Assembly: GCF_027579695.1 (NCBI RefSeq)
Contig: NC_083592.1
Location: forward strand, 33,566,214-33,630,213
Length of the DNA stretch: 64,000 nt
DNA from: Neoarius graeffei
Taxonomy: Eukaryota; Chordata; Actinopteri; Siluriformes; Ariidae
Direction of reading: 5' to 3'
Shown: piece by piece, positions 31,201-37,471 of the stretch
Layout: each line of letters starts with the position of its first letter
How positions within the stretch are numbered: position 1 is the first letter of the stretch
Notes under the pieces: generated by a model
Databases searched by the model: none
What the model saw: the letters and a program-made list of their open reading frames with translations, nothing else
Told to the model about the DNA's origin: nothing
Position numbers and translations under genes: made by a program

Positions 31201-34200
31201 AGTTCTATTTTGGTCTCATCTGTCCACAAAACATTTTTCCAATAGCCTTGTGGCTTGTCCACGTGATCTTTAGCAAACTGCAGACAAGCAGCAATGTTCT
31301 TTTTGGAGAGCAGTGGCTTTCTCCTTGCAACCCTGCCATGCACACCATTGTTGTTCAGTGTTCTCCTGATGGTGGATTCATGAACATTAGCCAATGTGAG
31401 AGAGGCCTTCAGTTGCTTAGAAGTTACTCTGGGGTCCTTTGTGACCTCGCCGACTATTACACGCCTTGCTCTTGGAGTGATCTTTGTTGGTCGGCCACTC
31501 CTGGGGAGGGTAACAATGGTCTTGAATTTCTTCCATTTGTACACAATCTGTCTGACTGTGGATTGGTGGAGTCCAAACTCTTTAGAGATAGTTTTGTAAC
31601 CTTTTCCAGCCTGATGAGCATCAACAACGCTTTTTCTGAGGTCCTCAGAAACCTCCTTTGTTCGTGCCATGATACACTTCCACAAACATGTGTTGTGAAG
31701 ATCAGACTTTGACAGATCCCTGTTCTTTAAATAAAACAGGGTGCCCACTCACACCTGATTGTCATCCCAGTGATTGAAAACACTTGACTCTAATTTCACC
31801 TTCAAATTAACTGCTAATCCTAGAGGTTCACATACTTTTGCCACTCACAGATATGTAATATTGGATCATTTTCCTCAATAAATAAATGACCAAGTACAAT
31901 ATTTTTGTCTCCTTTGTTTAACTGGGTTCTCTTTATCTACTTTTAGGACTTGGGGCGGCACGGTGGTGTAGTGGTTAGCACAGTCGCCTCACAGCAAGAA
32001 GGCTCCGGGTTTGAACCCAGCGGCCGGTGAGGGTCTTTCTGTGCGGAGTTTGCATGTCTGCGTGGGTGTGTTCCGGTTTCCCCCACAGTCAAACCTGACT
32101 GTGAAACAGACCGATGTAATGTCTGCAGATTTATGTTCATATGGTTACTGTCTGTCCGTACTGTCTTTTTTTTTTTTTTGATGATTGGGTGTGTTCATAA
32201 TGACAGGAAGTATGCATGTCTGTAAATGTACAGTCGGAGGAAAATGTTTGTACACCCTTTGGAATTTTTTACATTTCTGCCTAAATTGGTCATAAAACAT
32301 CATCTGAACTCTCCAGCAATCTTAAGAATGAACAAACAGTGTCTGCTTGAACTAAAACCACCCAAACATTTGCGTTTTATTATATTTTTATTGACCATAA
32401 GATGGAATTATTCACAGGATAGGGAGGCATAAGTAAGTACACCCTTTGATTTAGTAGCTGGTTGACCCTCCTCTGGCTGCAATAACTTCAACCAGACGTT
32501 TCCTGTAGCTGCAGACTAGACGGGCACAACGATCAGGAGAAATCTTGCACCATTCCTCTTTGCAAAACTGTTGCAATTCAGCAAGATTCCTGGGATGCCT
32601 GGAATGGATGGCTTTCTTGAGGTCATGCCACAACATCTCGATTGGATTGAGGTCGGGGCTTTGACTGGGCCATTCCAGAACGTGAAATTTGTTCTTCTGA
32701 AACCATTCTAATGTCGACCTGCTTCTGTGTTTAGGGTCATTGTCCTGTTGCAGGACCCATCCTCTCTTGAGTTTCAACTTTTTGACAGATTGCCTCAGGT
32801 TTTTCTGCAAAATATCTTGATATACTTGAGAATTCATTTTCCCATTGATTATAGCCAGTTGTCCAGGCCCAGAGGCAGCAAAGCACCCCCACACCATGAT
32901 GCTACCACCGCCATACTTGACGGTGGGGATGAGGTTTTGCTGATGGTGTGCTGTACCGACTTTCCTCCACACATGATGTGGTGTGTTCCCCCCCAAACAA
33001 TTCAACTTTGGTTTCATCAGACCACAATGTTTTTCCAGTGGCGCTGAGGAGCATCCAAATGCTTTTTCGCGAACTCCAAACGAGCAGAAATGTTCTTTCT
33101 GGACAGCAATGGCTTCCTCCGTGGCCTTCTCCCATGAATCCCATTCTTGTTCAGTGTCTTTCTTATAGTAGATGTGTCCACAGAGATGACTGCATGTTTC
33201 AGTGATTTCCTCAAGTCTTCAGCAGACACTCTTGGATTCTTTTTTACCTCATTGATGATGACTCGCAGTGCCTTTGGAGTGATTTTCGCAGGGCAGCCAC
33301 TCCTTGGCAGAGTAACAACCGTTCCAAATTGTCTCCATTTATACACAATTTTTCTAATTGTAGACACATGAACACCAAGGGTCTTAGAGATGGTTTTGTA
33401 ACCCTTTTTAGCTTTATACAAATCAATTATTTTGTGTCTTAAGTCTTCAGACAGCTCCTTTGAGCGAGGCATGATGCACAGAACATGCCTCTCATCAAAA
33501 CACACCTTTTAACTGGTTTTCCAGTGGGGTGGGTAGCTTACGACACACCTCAGTGATTGGACATCAGGTTGGCTCACACCTGAGTCAAATTGTTTAATCA
33601 TCTAATTAGTCTAATTAGCTCTTGGATGAGCCTTAGCTAAGGGTGTACTTACTTATGCCTCCCTATCCTGTCAATATTTCCATCTTATGGCCAATAAAAA
33701 TATGATAACATGTAATTGTTTGAGTGGTTTTAGTTCAAGCAGACACTGTTTGTTCATTCTGAAGATTGCTGGAGAGTTCAGGCGATGTTTTATGACCAAT
33801 TTAGGCAGAAATGTAAAAAATTCCAAAGGGTGTACAAACATTTTCCTCCGGCTGTACGTTCATACGAGAACCATGTGTCTGTTACATGTTTTCTATGCAT
33901 TCTTTTTAACTTAAATTATATTTTAGAGACTCAATGAATGAGGCACTGACTGGAGAGCACTTTAAATTTCGTTGTACTTGTGACAATGACAATAAAGACC
34001 TATTCTATTCTATTCAGCCTAAAGACATGTAGTTAGGTTGACATGGGGCGGCCTTGGGCTGAGGTGCCCTTGAGCAAGGTACCTGACCCCTGACTGCTCC
34101 CCGGGTGCTCTCGTGTACATGGGCGTAAAAATGCGTATGGACGGTATGGACGCGTCCATACCAATATTCAGCTGAGTTTAAAATGTCCATACCATTTTTG

Positions 34201-36790
34201 AATGGGGAAGCCGCGATGCGGAAAACGCTGAATAAAAACACCAAACGCGGTATCGCTTCCAGCTGATTTTCAGTTGTGAACAGACCTCTCAAAGACGGCT
34301 GACTATTGGTGGGGACAGCAGGTAAAAAAGCTTTATGAAGCTTTGATTGGCCCACCTCCCGTTGCCTTGACGTTGCTATGGTTTTTTTGTTGTCATTGGC
34401 TGTAAGCAGTAGCAAGCGGTAAAATCAGCATCCAGCTCGCTGCTACAGCAAAACAGCACACAGGCAGTGATGTCGAGCAATAAAAGAAAACGCAAGGAGG
34501 ACATAAGACATTATTTTACCCAGTCAACGGTAAGCAAGGAGTTTCTGTAACAGCAAAGAGTTTCTGTTTGCAATCTCTCTCTCTCACACACACACACACA
34601 CTAATAAATGCTTGTAGGTAATGCTAAATGTTTACTTATATTTACTTTTTTCTTGCTCATTGTTTGGATGTATATGCAATGTATATATGCATGTGTATAT
34701 GCGTATGTATGTAACCTCTGCAATAAAATGTGAAAATGTAAAAATGTGAAACAATTGTCACTTAACCCTTTCAACTTAATGAATAAACATTTTTGCAAAA
34801 TGCACTACAACTACCAAAACTCTTCACACTTCTACCACCCATACCTACATTACTTCGAGATTCTGAAATTGCAGTAACTCAAAAGGAAGCACATGATGTT
34901 TCAAATGTGTGAAAATAGTAAAAGTTGTGTGAAAATGAAGCAACTGCACATAATTTTGATTGATTGTGTTGTTGTATTTTGGGTAGGTCATCCACTACAG
35001 CGAAATTCACAGCAACTTCAATGTCCACTTTCTCTGTGTGATAATGTATTGCCCGTATACATGCAGATGTTAGCCTAAGTCTAAGACTATGGCTACGTTC
35101 ACGCTGCAGGCTGAAGTGACTCAAATCCGATTTTTTCGCCCATATGTGACCTGTATCCGATCTTTTATTGACAATATGAACGACACAGATCCGATTTTTT
35201 CAAATCCGACCCAGGCCGTTTGGATATGTGGTCCTAATTCCGATTCCTATCTGCTCTTTTCATATGCGACTTCAGTCTGAACCGCCAGGTCGCATTCATC
35301 CGACTTACACGTCATCAACAAGCCACAAACGTCACTATTCTGCGCTGAAGTAGGCGGCGGGTCTCTCAAAAAAAGTTACAACAACATGGCGCATAATCAC
35401 GGGCGCAGATAGAGGGTGGGACTCGTCCCACCCAGATTTAAATTCACCTCGTTCGGTCCCCCCCACTTATAGGGAGGAAAAAACGTCTATGCTGTCTTTC
35501 TTTGCATAAGGCAAACCTCACGGAAAAATCAAAAGACTAATTACCATTCGGTTTATTGAGGTGCACAGCAGTACATACATAGTTGCAACAACTCACATAA
35601 AACAAAGACTGATATTCGGTTGGTTGAGCTGCGCAGACTGCACAGGTTGCGAGCTCGAGCTTGGTTGCTATGGTAACCCACAGCAAGTTTGACAGGCATA
35701 TCGGGGTTGGGGTTGGTTTGCTGGCAGCTTTGTCCCCCCCAGTTTTTTGTCCCCCCCAGTTCAAAAAACGTATCTGCGCCCCTGCGCATGACATCAACGC
35801 GAGGGATGCTTCGGGCTGTGAAGGTTCTGAATCTTCTCAATGGAAGGACGCAGAGGTTAGGGAGCTGATTTCCATTTGGGGGGATGCAGCTATTCAAGCT
35901 AGATTGGATGGGTCATACCGCAACCGGGCGGTTTTACTTCCGTAAACACTGGCCATGCTCACTGCGTGTGACGTCGTCGTATCCTGCAATGCGCATGCGG
36001 AACACTTTTAGGTCGCTTTTCGTTCATACTGAGGATCACATACAAGTCGCATATATTTGTTAATGTGAACAACCTCACAAAAAAATCGGATTTCACAAAA
36101 AAATCGGAATTGAGCATTAAGCCTTGCAGTGTGAACGTAGCGTAAGTGTCTCTGGTGCTAAAAATCAAAATAACACAAAGGAATGGACAACCAATCATTT
36201 GTACAGCGTAGGCCACATTGCGTGCGACGACCATGGCACACTGGGGCGCTTGGCCAAATTATGTCCCCACCAATATCAACACCGTTTTTATGCCCTTGCT
36301 CATGTGTGTGTTCACTGCTTCAGATGGGTTAAATGCAGAGGATGAATTTCACTGTGCTTGAAGTGTGCATGTGACAAATAAAGGCTGAATGAAAATCTGA
36401 TGTTTTATGCAGAGATATAGAAAATTCTAAAAAGGGTTCACAAACTTTCAAGCACCACTGTATGTGATGATGTGTGCTGGTTTATATTAGACTTATTTTA
36501 CATGAGCCTTTTTCTTTATTTAAAACGTGCTGTTTTATATTTTAGATATTTTATATTAGACTTTTATTTTTATTTTGGATGTACCACTTGAGGAGTTGTA
36601 CATCTGTGCAATGACAATGAAGGCATTCAATTCAACTTATAAATAAAATAAAACTCAAGTTGTGAACAGAAGCACTCACAGGGAACAGGGGCTGTGGCCC
36701 ACGCTGAGCCTCAGGCATGGATCCTCTGGTGATACCCAAAGCCTCGATATTAAATGTAAACGCTGCTACACCTCTACCTTTCCCTGCCAT
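19185..36790 (-). CDS. POLR3G: POLR3G, DNA-directed RNA polymerase III subunit RPC7 (alpha form)
   Basis: Seven coding exons on the minus strand: 36790-36680, 28043-27914, 26551-26483, 26404-26345, 26272-26211, 25954-25823 and 19271-19185. They total 651 nt (216 aa; human is 223). All junctions have GT/AG and phases agree. Landmarks: N-terminal MAGKGRGVAAFTFNIEALG, the conserved FKPVPLKAGEDEDYMLALKQ, VERYKEKYI, a Lys-rich stretch (PQKKKIRKKA), an acidic tract (DEEEEEAVEGDEYDEEELEE) and the conserved C-terminal end NDYIDTYFEDGDDYG..SDDNMDEATY. RPC7 belongs to the RPC3/6/7 subcomplex that helps Pol III open promoters. POLR3G rather than the paralogue POLR3GL is chosen because of synteny with LYSMD3 and MBLAC2. 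Confidence 0.95.
19553..20114 (+). mobile_element. Non-autonomous DNA element with 9-bp TSD carrying a RecQ-helicase fragment (copy 2)
   Basis: Begins TAGCTTGGGC, ends CCAGACTA, and is flanked by the perfect 9-bp repeat TGCAGACAG (19544-19552, 20115-20123). It is collinear with 372-962 apart from a deletion of about 30 bp. It carries the helicase-like frame with an intact Walker A sequence. Confidence 0.85.
19780..19950 (+). pseudogene. RecQ-type helicase N-terminal fragment (motif 0 and motif I)
   Basis: The frame reads AVLKAFNGKFSLKTEQRAAL, then EVFIERKDVFALLPTGFGKS, then LTYQLAP, and stops about 17 codons later (TGA at 19948). KxEQ..AL corresponds to RecQ motif 0 and PTGFGKS is Walker A (motif I). 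There is no ATG in frame nearby and no further helicase motif, so it is a single exon or exon fragment, not a complete enzyme. Confidence 0.65.
20293..21564. mobile_element. hAT-type non-autonomous element (1,272 bp)
   Basis: Termini TAGGGTATTAGGCAGA and, reversed, TAAGGTATTAGGCAGA, with perfect 8-bp TSD CTGAGCGC (20285-20292, 21565-21572). It includes two GCGCCGCAGGCGC-type palindromes (about 20356-20391), poly-A stretches, and a large foldback at 21049-21405. No transposase frame found. Confidence 0.8.
21049..21405. repeat. Large foldback (hairpin-forming inverted repeat), first
   Basis: The left arm from 21049 (CCACACACGGACTGGCCATC..) is mirrored by the right arm ending near 21405 (..GATGGCCAGTCCGTGTGTGG). 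The arms are about 165 bp and nearly identical. The core GTTAACAGTTTCTTTAACAAA / reverse is repeated three times, making a hairpin within a hairpin. Confidence 0.85.
21593..22171. repeat. Large foldback, second
   Basis: The left arm (ATGGATGCAAACGGCGCGCC.. to about 21835) pairs with the right arm (about 21895 to ..GCGCCGTTTGCATTCATGG at 22171). Arms are about 245-275 bp with a loop of about 60 bp. Homopolymer tracts (T11 at about 21673, C11A10 at about 22060) differ between the arms. The TSD was not resolved. Confidence 0.85.
22172..23181. other. Intron DNA, no feature seen
   Basis: About 1 kb of POLR3G intron 6 without repeat termini or domain-bearing frames that I can recognise. Confidence 0.35.
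23182..24513 (+). mobile_element. DNA transposon remnant (TA TSD, TIR TAGACC..GTCACGTGAC), copy 2, with a SINE inside
   Basis: Termini TAGACCTCTTGCAGTCACG and, reversed, TGGAGCACTTGCATGTGACG, between TA dinucleotides (23180-23181, 24514-24515). Same family as 7070-8180. A plus-strand frame starts MDQFQPTDYTAHFSN at 23273, has DPYRLPDIVF and YNYLINFPSLFSDEALRAY, and then shifts frame. Past the SINE (23533-23905) it continues with a recognisable exon that ends at a GTAAGT near 23991. Confidence 0.7.
23533..23905 (+). mobile_element. tRNA-derived SINE (family 'GGCGGCACGGTGGTG'), copy A1
   Basis: Full length, flanked by the perfect 12-bp TSD AGTTATCTTTAC (23521-23532, 23906-23917). The head contains an A-box-like GTAGTGGTTAGCG and a B-box GGGTTCGAGCC, followed by the conserved fish central region (CAGTCCAAAGACATGCAGG) and a TAATGAGATGAGATG tail. 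Confidence 0.95.
24774..25135 (+). mobile_element. tRNA-derived SINE, copy A2
   Basis: Full length with TSD ATTTTGGTGCGG (24762-24773, 25136-25147), inserted in the Harbinger-like element. Close to copy A1 in sequence, which suggests recent activity. Confidence 0.95.
25225..25419 (-). pseudogene. Myb/SANT-like domain exon of a Harbinger element
   Basis: Reads MSRGQTWAEEETRTLVDIWA, then VHISELLERTHKNADVFAVF, then SEKMKKGF. The W-x-EEE-x3-LVDIW pattern is that of the Myb/trihelix accessory protein. It is in the same transcriptional sense as POLR3G but not part of it. Confidence 0.6.
25823..25954 (-). CDS. POLR3G: POLR3G coding exon 6
   Basis: 44 codons from ELEKKGDKSDDENEKEVKK to EEELEE: the acidic tract of RPC7. 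Acceptor TTTTAAAG and donor GTAAAAG, phase 0 at both ends. Confidence 0.93.
26211..26272 (-). CDS. POLR3G: POLR3G coding exon 5
   Basis: 62 nt completing GAT (D) across the junction, then PKKSRKVSSKDQKTLLSKLD; acceptor TTCACAG, donor GTAAGT. Not part of any long open frame and found from splice sites and phase. Confidence 0.85.
26345..26404 (-). CDS. POLR3G: POLR3G coding exon 4
   Basis: 60 nt encoding (D)WNCFPKELMPQKKKIRKKA, equivalent to the DWRRLPREMMPRNKCKKA region of the mammalian protein. Acceptor TTTTGCAG, donor GTAAAA. Confidence 0.9.
26483..26551 (-). CDS. POLR3G: POLR3G coding exon 3
   Basis: 69 nt encoding (D)VERYKEKYIRECQKIEEEKW plus TP. Acceptor TTTTTTCCAG, donor GTAACA. Phases 1 and 1 agree with the neighbouring exons. 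Confidence 0.92.
26895..27044 (+). pseudogene. THAP zinc-finger exon in the Kolobok-like element
   Basis: Starts MVKKCVAYGCSKTNKDRVSL, includes HQFPDP and AEWNRQVKRTRADW, then a stop at 27042. The C-x4-C pair, HQFP and RADW match THAP domains. The second metal pair (C..H) is lost after the stop and survives only as a degraded SAH sequence. Confidence 0.75.
27443..27545 (-). pseudogene. Acidic Ser-rich first exon of a transposon gene
   Basis: The minus strand reads MAASSINTSEMSESDSDYSD, then EIASEDESESCSSRG, followed by a GTGAGT donor. It lies inside the Kolobok-like element. Similar exons occur in multi-copy fish genes that I recall being labelled P2X7-like; that link is weak. Confidence 0.45.
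27914..28043 (-). CDS. POLR3G: POLR3G coding exon 2
   Basis: 130 nt encoding QMEFKPVPLKAGEDEDYMLA, then LKQEIRGRMKGLPFNIKPHS, then DRS plus one base. Donor GTGAGT. The acceptor could be after either of two CAGs (28043 or 28040). 28043 is preferred because the spacing to LFP then matches the mammalian protein. Confidence 0.93.
28973..29343 (-). mobile_element. tRNA-derived SINE, copy A3
   Basis: Minus orientation, tail at the left (CTCATTATCTCTAGCCGC) and head at the right (CACCACCGTGCTGCC). The flanks ATTTGTTGTT and ATTTATTGTTGTT are a decayed TSD. Confidence 0.92.
29791..30456 (+). pseudogene. LINE reverse transcriptase fragment
   Basis: Open for 221 codons, of which about the first 214 are LINE. 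It runs from YTHDCTPVHDSNIIIKFTDD to the thumb/connection region. It lacks the N-terminal endonuclease and the fingers, and the frame ends in the inserted Tc1 TIR. Confidence 0.75.
30654..31670 (-). pseudogene. Tc1-family transposase, full-length but catalytic Glu replaced by Lys
   Basis: 338 codons starting MARTKEVSEDLRKS. The N-terminal paired helix-turn-helix domain includes GYKTISKEFGLHQSTVRQIV and RSGRPTKITPRARR. The catalytic core has D151 (WTDETKIELFG) and D242 (QDNDPKHTS), but SPDLNPIKMLW has K277 where the DD34E triad requires Glu. In the second copy this residue is E279, and D153/D244/E279 is the numbering I recall for Sleeping Beauty. The frame is uninterrupted; the longer upstream start is less likely because MARTKE is the family start. 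Predicted catalytically dead. Confidence 0.85.
32231..33854 (-). mobile_element. Tc1-like transposon copy 3 (1,624 bp, different subfamily)
   Basis: Termini CAGTCGGAGGAAAATGTTTG and, reversed, CAGCCGGAGGAAAATGTTTG, next to TA (32229-32230, 33855-33856). Complete ends, with the transposase gene broken by frameshifts. Confidence 0.92.
32451..33472 (-). pseudogene. Tc1-family transposase with two frameshifts
   Basis: Starts MPRSKELSEDLRHKIIDLYK at 33472. The first frame ends at 33017 after HWKN. The next frame supplies LWSDETKVELFGG. A second shift at a run of seven G (about 32993-32999) leads to the last frame with DNDPKHRS and SPDLNPIEMLW. All three catalytic residues are still encoded, but in different frames. 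Confidence 0.9.
34470..34529 (+). pseudogene. First exon of a ZMYM1/TTF-type hAT transposase
   Basis: 20 codons (MSSNKRKRKEDIRHYFTQST) ending exactly at a splice donor GTAAGC. The basic KRKRK plus YFxQ pattern is usual for this group. No downstream transposase exons remain inside the element. Confidence 0.55.
35085..36142. mobile_element. PIF/Harbinger-like MITE, same family as 1928-2737, with Myb-like exon
   Basis: GGCTACGTTCACGCTGCAGG at 35091 and, reversed, CGCTACGTTCACACTGCAAG at the right; TAA on both sides (35082-35084, 36143-36145), although six extra bases at the left make the exact left end uncertain. On the plus strand (about 35838-35943) it encodes WKDAEVRELISIWGDAAIQA plus RLDGSYRNRAV, a Myb/SANT-like domain. 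It contains a small hAT at 35398-35784. Confidence 0.7.
35398..35784. mobile_element. Small hAT-type element (387 bp), innermost of the nest
   Basis: Termini CACGGGCGCAGATAG and, reversed, CAGGGGCGCAGATACG; flanks CGCATAAT/CGCATGAC (6 of 8). The CAGGGGCG end fits hAT. Confidence 0.65.
36680..36790 (-). CDS. POLR3G: POLR3G coding exon 1
   Basis: 37 codons: MAGKGRGVAAFTFNIEALGI, then TRGSMPEAQRGPQPLFP, then the donor GTGAGT. The start ATG is at 36790, 239 bp from the divergent MBLAC2 start. The exon is 8.6 kb from exon 2 and is not in any long open frame. Confidence 0.93.
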
Positions 36791-37029
36791 ACTTTTCTAT
36801 AGCTATCCAGAAAAATAATCATTTTTATTAATGAACAAACCAAGCCTGGTGGTTATTTATACTTCAGCGCCTGGTGTAGGCGTGGCTTGTCATTTTCAAC
36901 CAATCACCATTTCACTTCCTGTTTGCGTCACACTAGCACAGCTGACAACAAGGTTCTGTTCGGTTGTGCTGCATTATTTCGGGTTTTAATCCGCTTTGCT
37001 TCGTTATTATTAGTCGTGCATGCGGTGTG
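36791..37029. promoter_or_regulatory. Bidirectional promoter of POLR3G and MBLAC2
   Basis: 239 bp between the two start codons. On the minus strand TATAAATAA (36861-36853) sits 63 bp before the POLR3G ATG. A CCAAT sequence is at 36900-36904, an ETS-like ACTTCCTG at 36914-36921, and a TGCGTCA half-CRE at 36924-36930. No repeats intrude. The same head-to-head arrangement is found in mammals. Confidence 0.65.
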
Positions 37030-37471
37030 ATGGCTGTGACGGACTGGTACGCGCACAAGTCGCTGGAAAACGGCGTGTTTTGGATCCAGGAGCGTTTTTA
37101 CGAATCGGGGAATCGAGCCAATATCTGGCTGATTCGCGGATCTCACCAGGACGTGGTGATCGACGCCGGGCTCGGCCTGCGCAGTCTGCCCGAGTACATC
37201 AGCGCGAAGGGGCTGCTGGGAGACGACGCCAAGAAGAGAAACCCGCTCCTGGCCATCGGGACTCATGTGCACTTTGATCACTCGGGCGGCCTGCACCAGT
37301 TCCAACAGGTGGGCGTGCACGAGGCTGAGGTCGATGCCCTGGCCAACGGAGACAACTTCGAGACGGTGACGTGGCTGTCGGACCGGGAGATCGTGGAGGA
37401 TCCGTCGCCCGGCTGGACGGCCAGGCAGTACAGAGTGAAAGCAGTGCAGCCCACCCACATCCTGCAGGAAG
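37030..37471 (+). CDS. MBLAC2: MBLAC2 coding exon 1
   Basis: 147 codons plus one base, from the ATG at 37030 to ..QPTHILQE-G, then the donor GTGTGT. An upstream in-frame ATG at 36964 would add 22 residues (MCCIISGF..) with no counterpart in the family, so 37030 is preferred. Confidence 0.93.

Larger units (their letters stand above)
32092..34016 (+). mobile_element. Truncated LINE 3' end (Rex/L2-type tail), split by Tc1 copy 3
   Basis: The pieces 32092-32228 and 33857-34016 join across the Tc1. The end reads CTTGTGACAATGACAATAAAG followed by CCTATTCTATTCTATTC repeats, a typical L2/Rex tail. It interrupts the SINE at CACAGT/CCAAAG. Confidence 0.6.
34118..36298 (+). mobile_element. hAT element (internally deleted), containing a Harbinger-like MITE
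   Basis: Termini CATGGGCGTAAAAA and, reversed, CAAGGGCATAAAAA, with 8-bp TSD CTCGTGTA/CTCATGTG (34110-34117, 36299-36306; 6 of 8). At 34470-34529 it keeps a first exon MSSNKRKRKEDIRHYFTQST followed by GTAAGC, the start seen in ZMYM1/TTF-type hAT transposases. The rest of the transposase is missing. Confidence 0.75.
31953..36390 (+). mobile_element. tRNA-derived SINE (long variant) inserted in Tc1 copy 1, itself split twice
   Basis: The head (GGGCGGCACGGTGGTGTAGT, 31953-32091) and centre (GACATGTAGTTAGGTTGACA, 34017 onward to 34117) are separated by a LINE tail plus Tc1. The 3' part (GTGTGTGTTCACTGCTTCAG to TGACAAATAAAGGC, 36299-36390) is separated by a hAT. The variant has the GAGGTGCCCTTGAGCAAGG central block instead of the usual tail. 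Confidence 0.7.
30434..36460 (-). mobile_element. Tc1-like transposon copy 1, right TIR split by a 4.4-kb insertion
   Basis: Termini CAGTGGTGCTTGAAAGTTTG and, at 36441-36460, its inverse (CAAACTTTCAAGCACCACTG), each next to TA (30432-30433, 36461-36462). The right TIR is interrupted after TACTTTTAGGACT (31950) and resumes at about 36391 with GAAAATCTGATG, which lies adjacent in copy 2 (62168-62180). Carries a transposase ORF at 31670-30654. Confidence 0.85.
29700..36633 (+). mobile_element. L2/Rex-type LINE fragment split by nested insertions
   Basis: The left part (29700-30431) carries reverse transcriptase motifs in frame: GCVLSPL-like start, IIIKFTDDTTEVGLI (A of the FADD box is T), SKTKELVIDF, VSDFRFLGTHIS and the C-terminal KALERVKKSA. 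The 3' untranslated tail resumes at 36463 and ends near GCAATGACAATGAAGGCATTC at about 36610-36633. Everything between (30434-36460) is a Tc1 insertion with its own contents. It is truncated at its 5' end. Confidence 0.75.
28044..36679 (-). other. POLR3G: POLR3G intron 1 (8.6 kb)
   Basis: Contains a SINE (28973-29343) and a nested transposon block (about 29700-36640). In 28044-28972 there is low-complexity A/T sequence and an 'AACCCCTTCAGTGCCC' segment near 28099. 29344-29700 shows nothing recognisable. Confidence 0.88.

Noticed and set aside
30913-31712. Plus-strand frames inside the Tc1 copies (also 61133-62001 and 32727-33371)
   Set aside because: They are shadows of the minus-strand transposases and have no domain.
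36964-37029. Upstream in-frame ATG extending MBLAC2 by 22 residues
   Set aside because: The extension has no counterpart in the family and would lie in the bidirectional promoter; the ATG at 37030 matches the conserved N-terminus.
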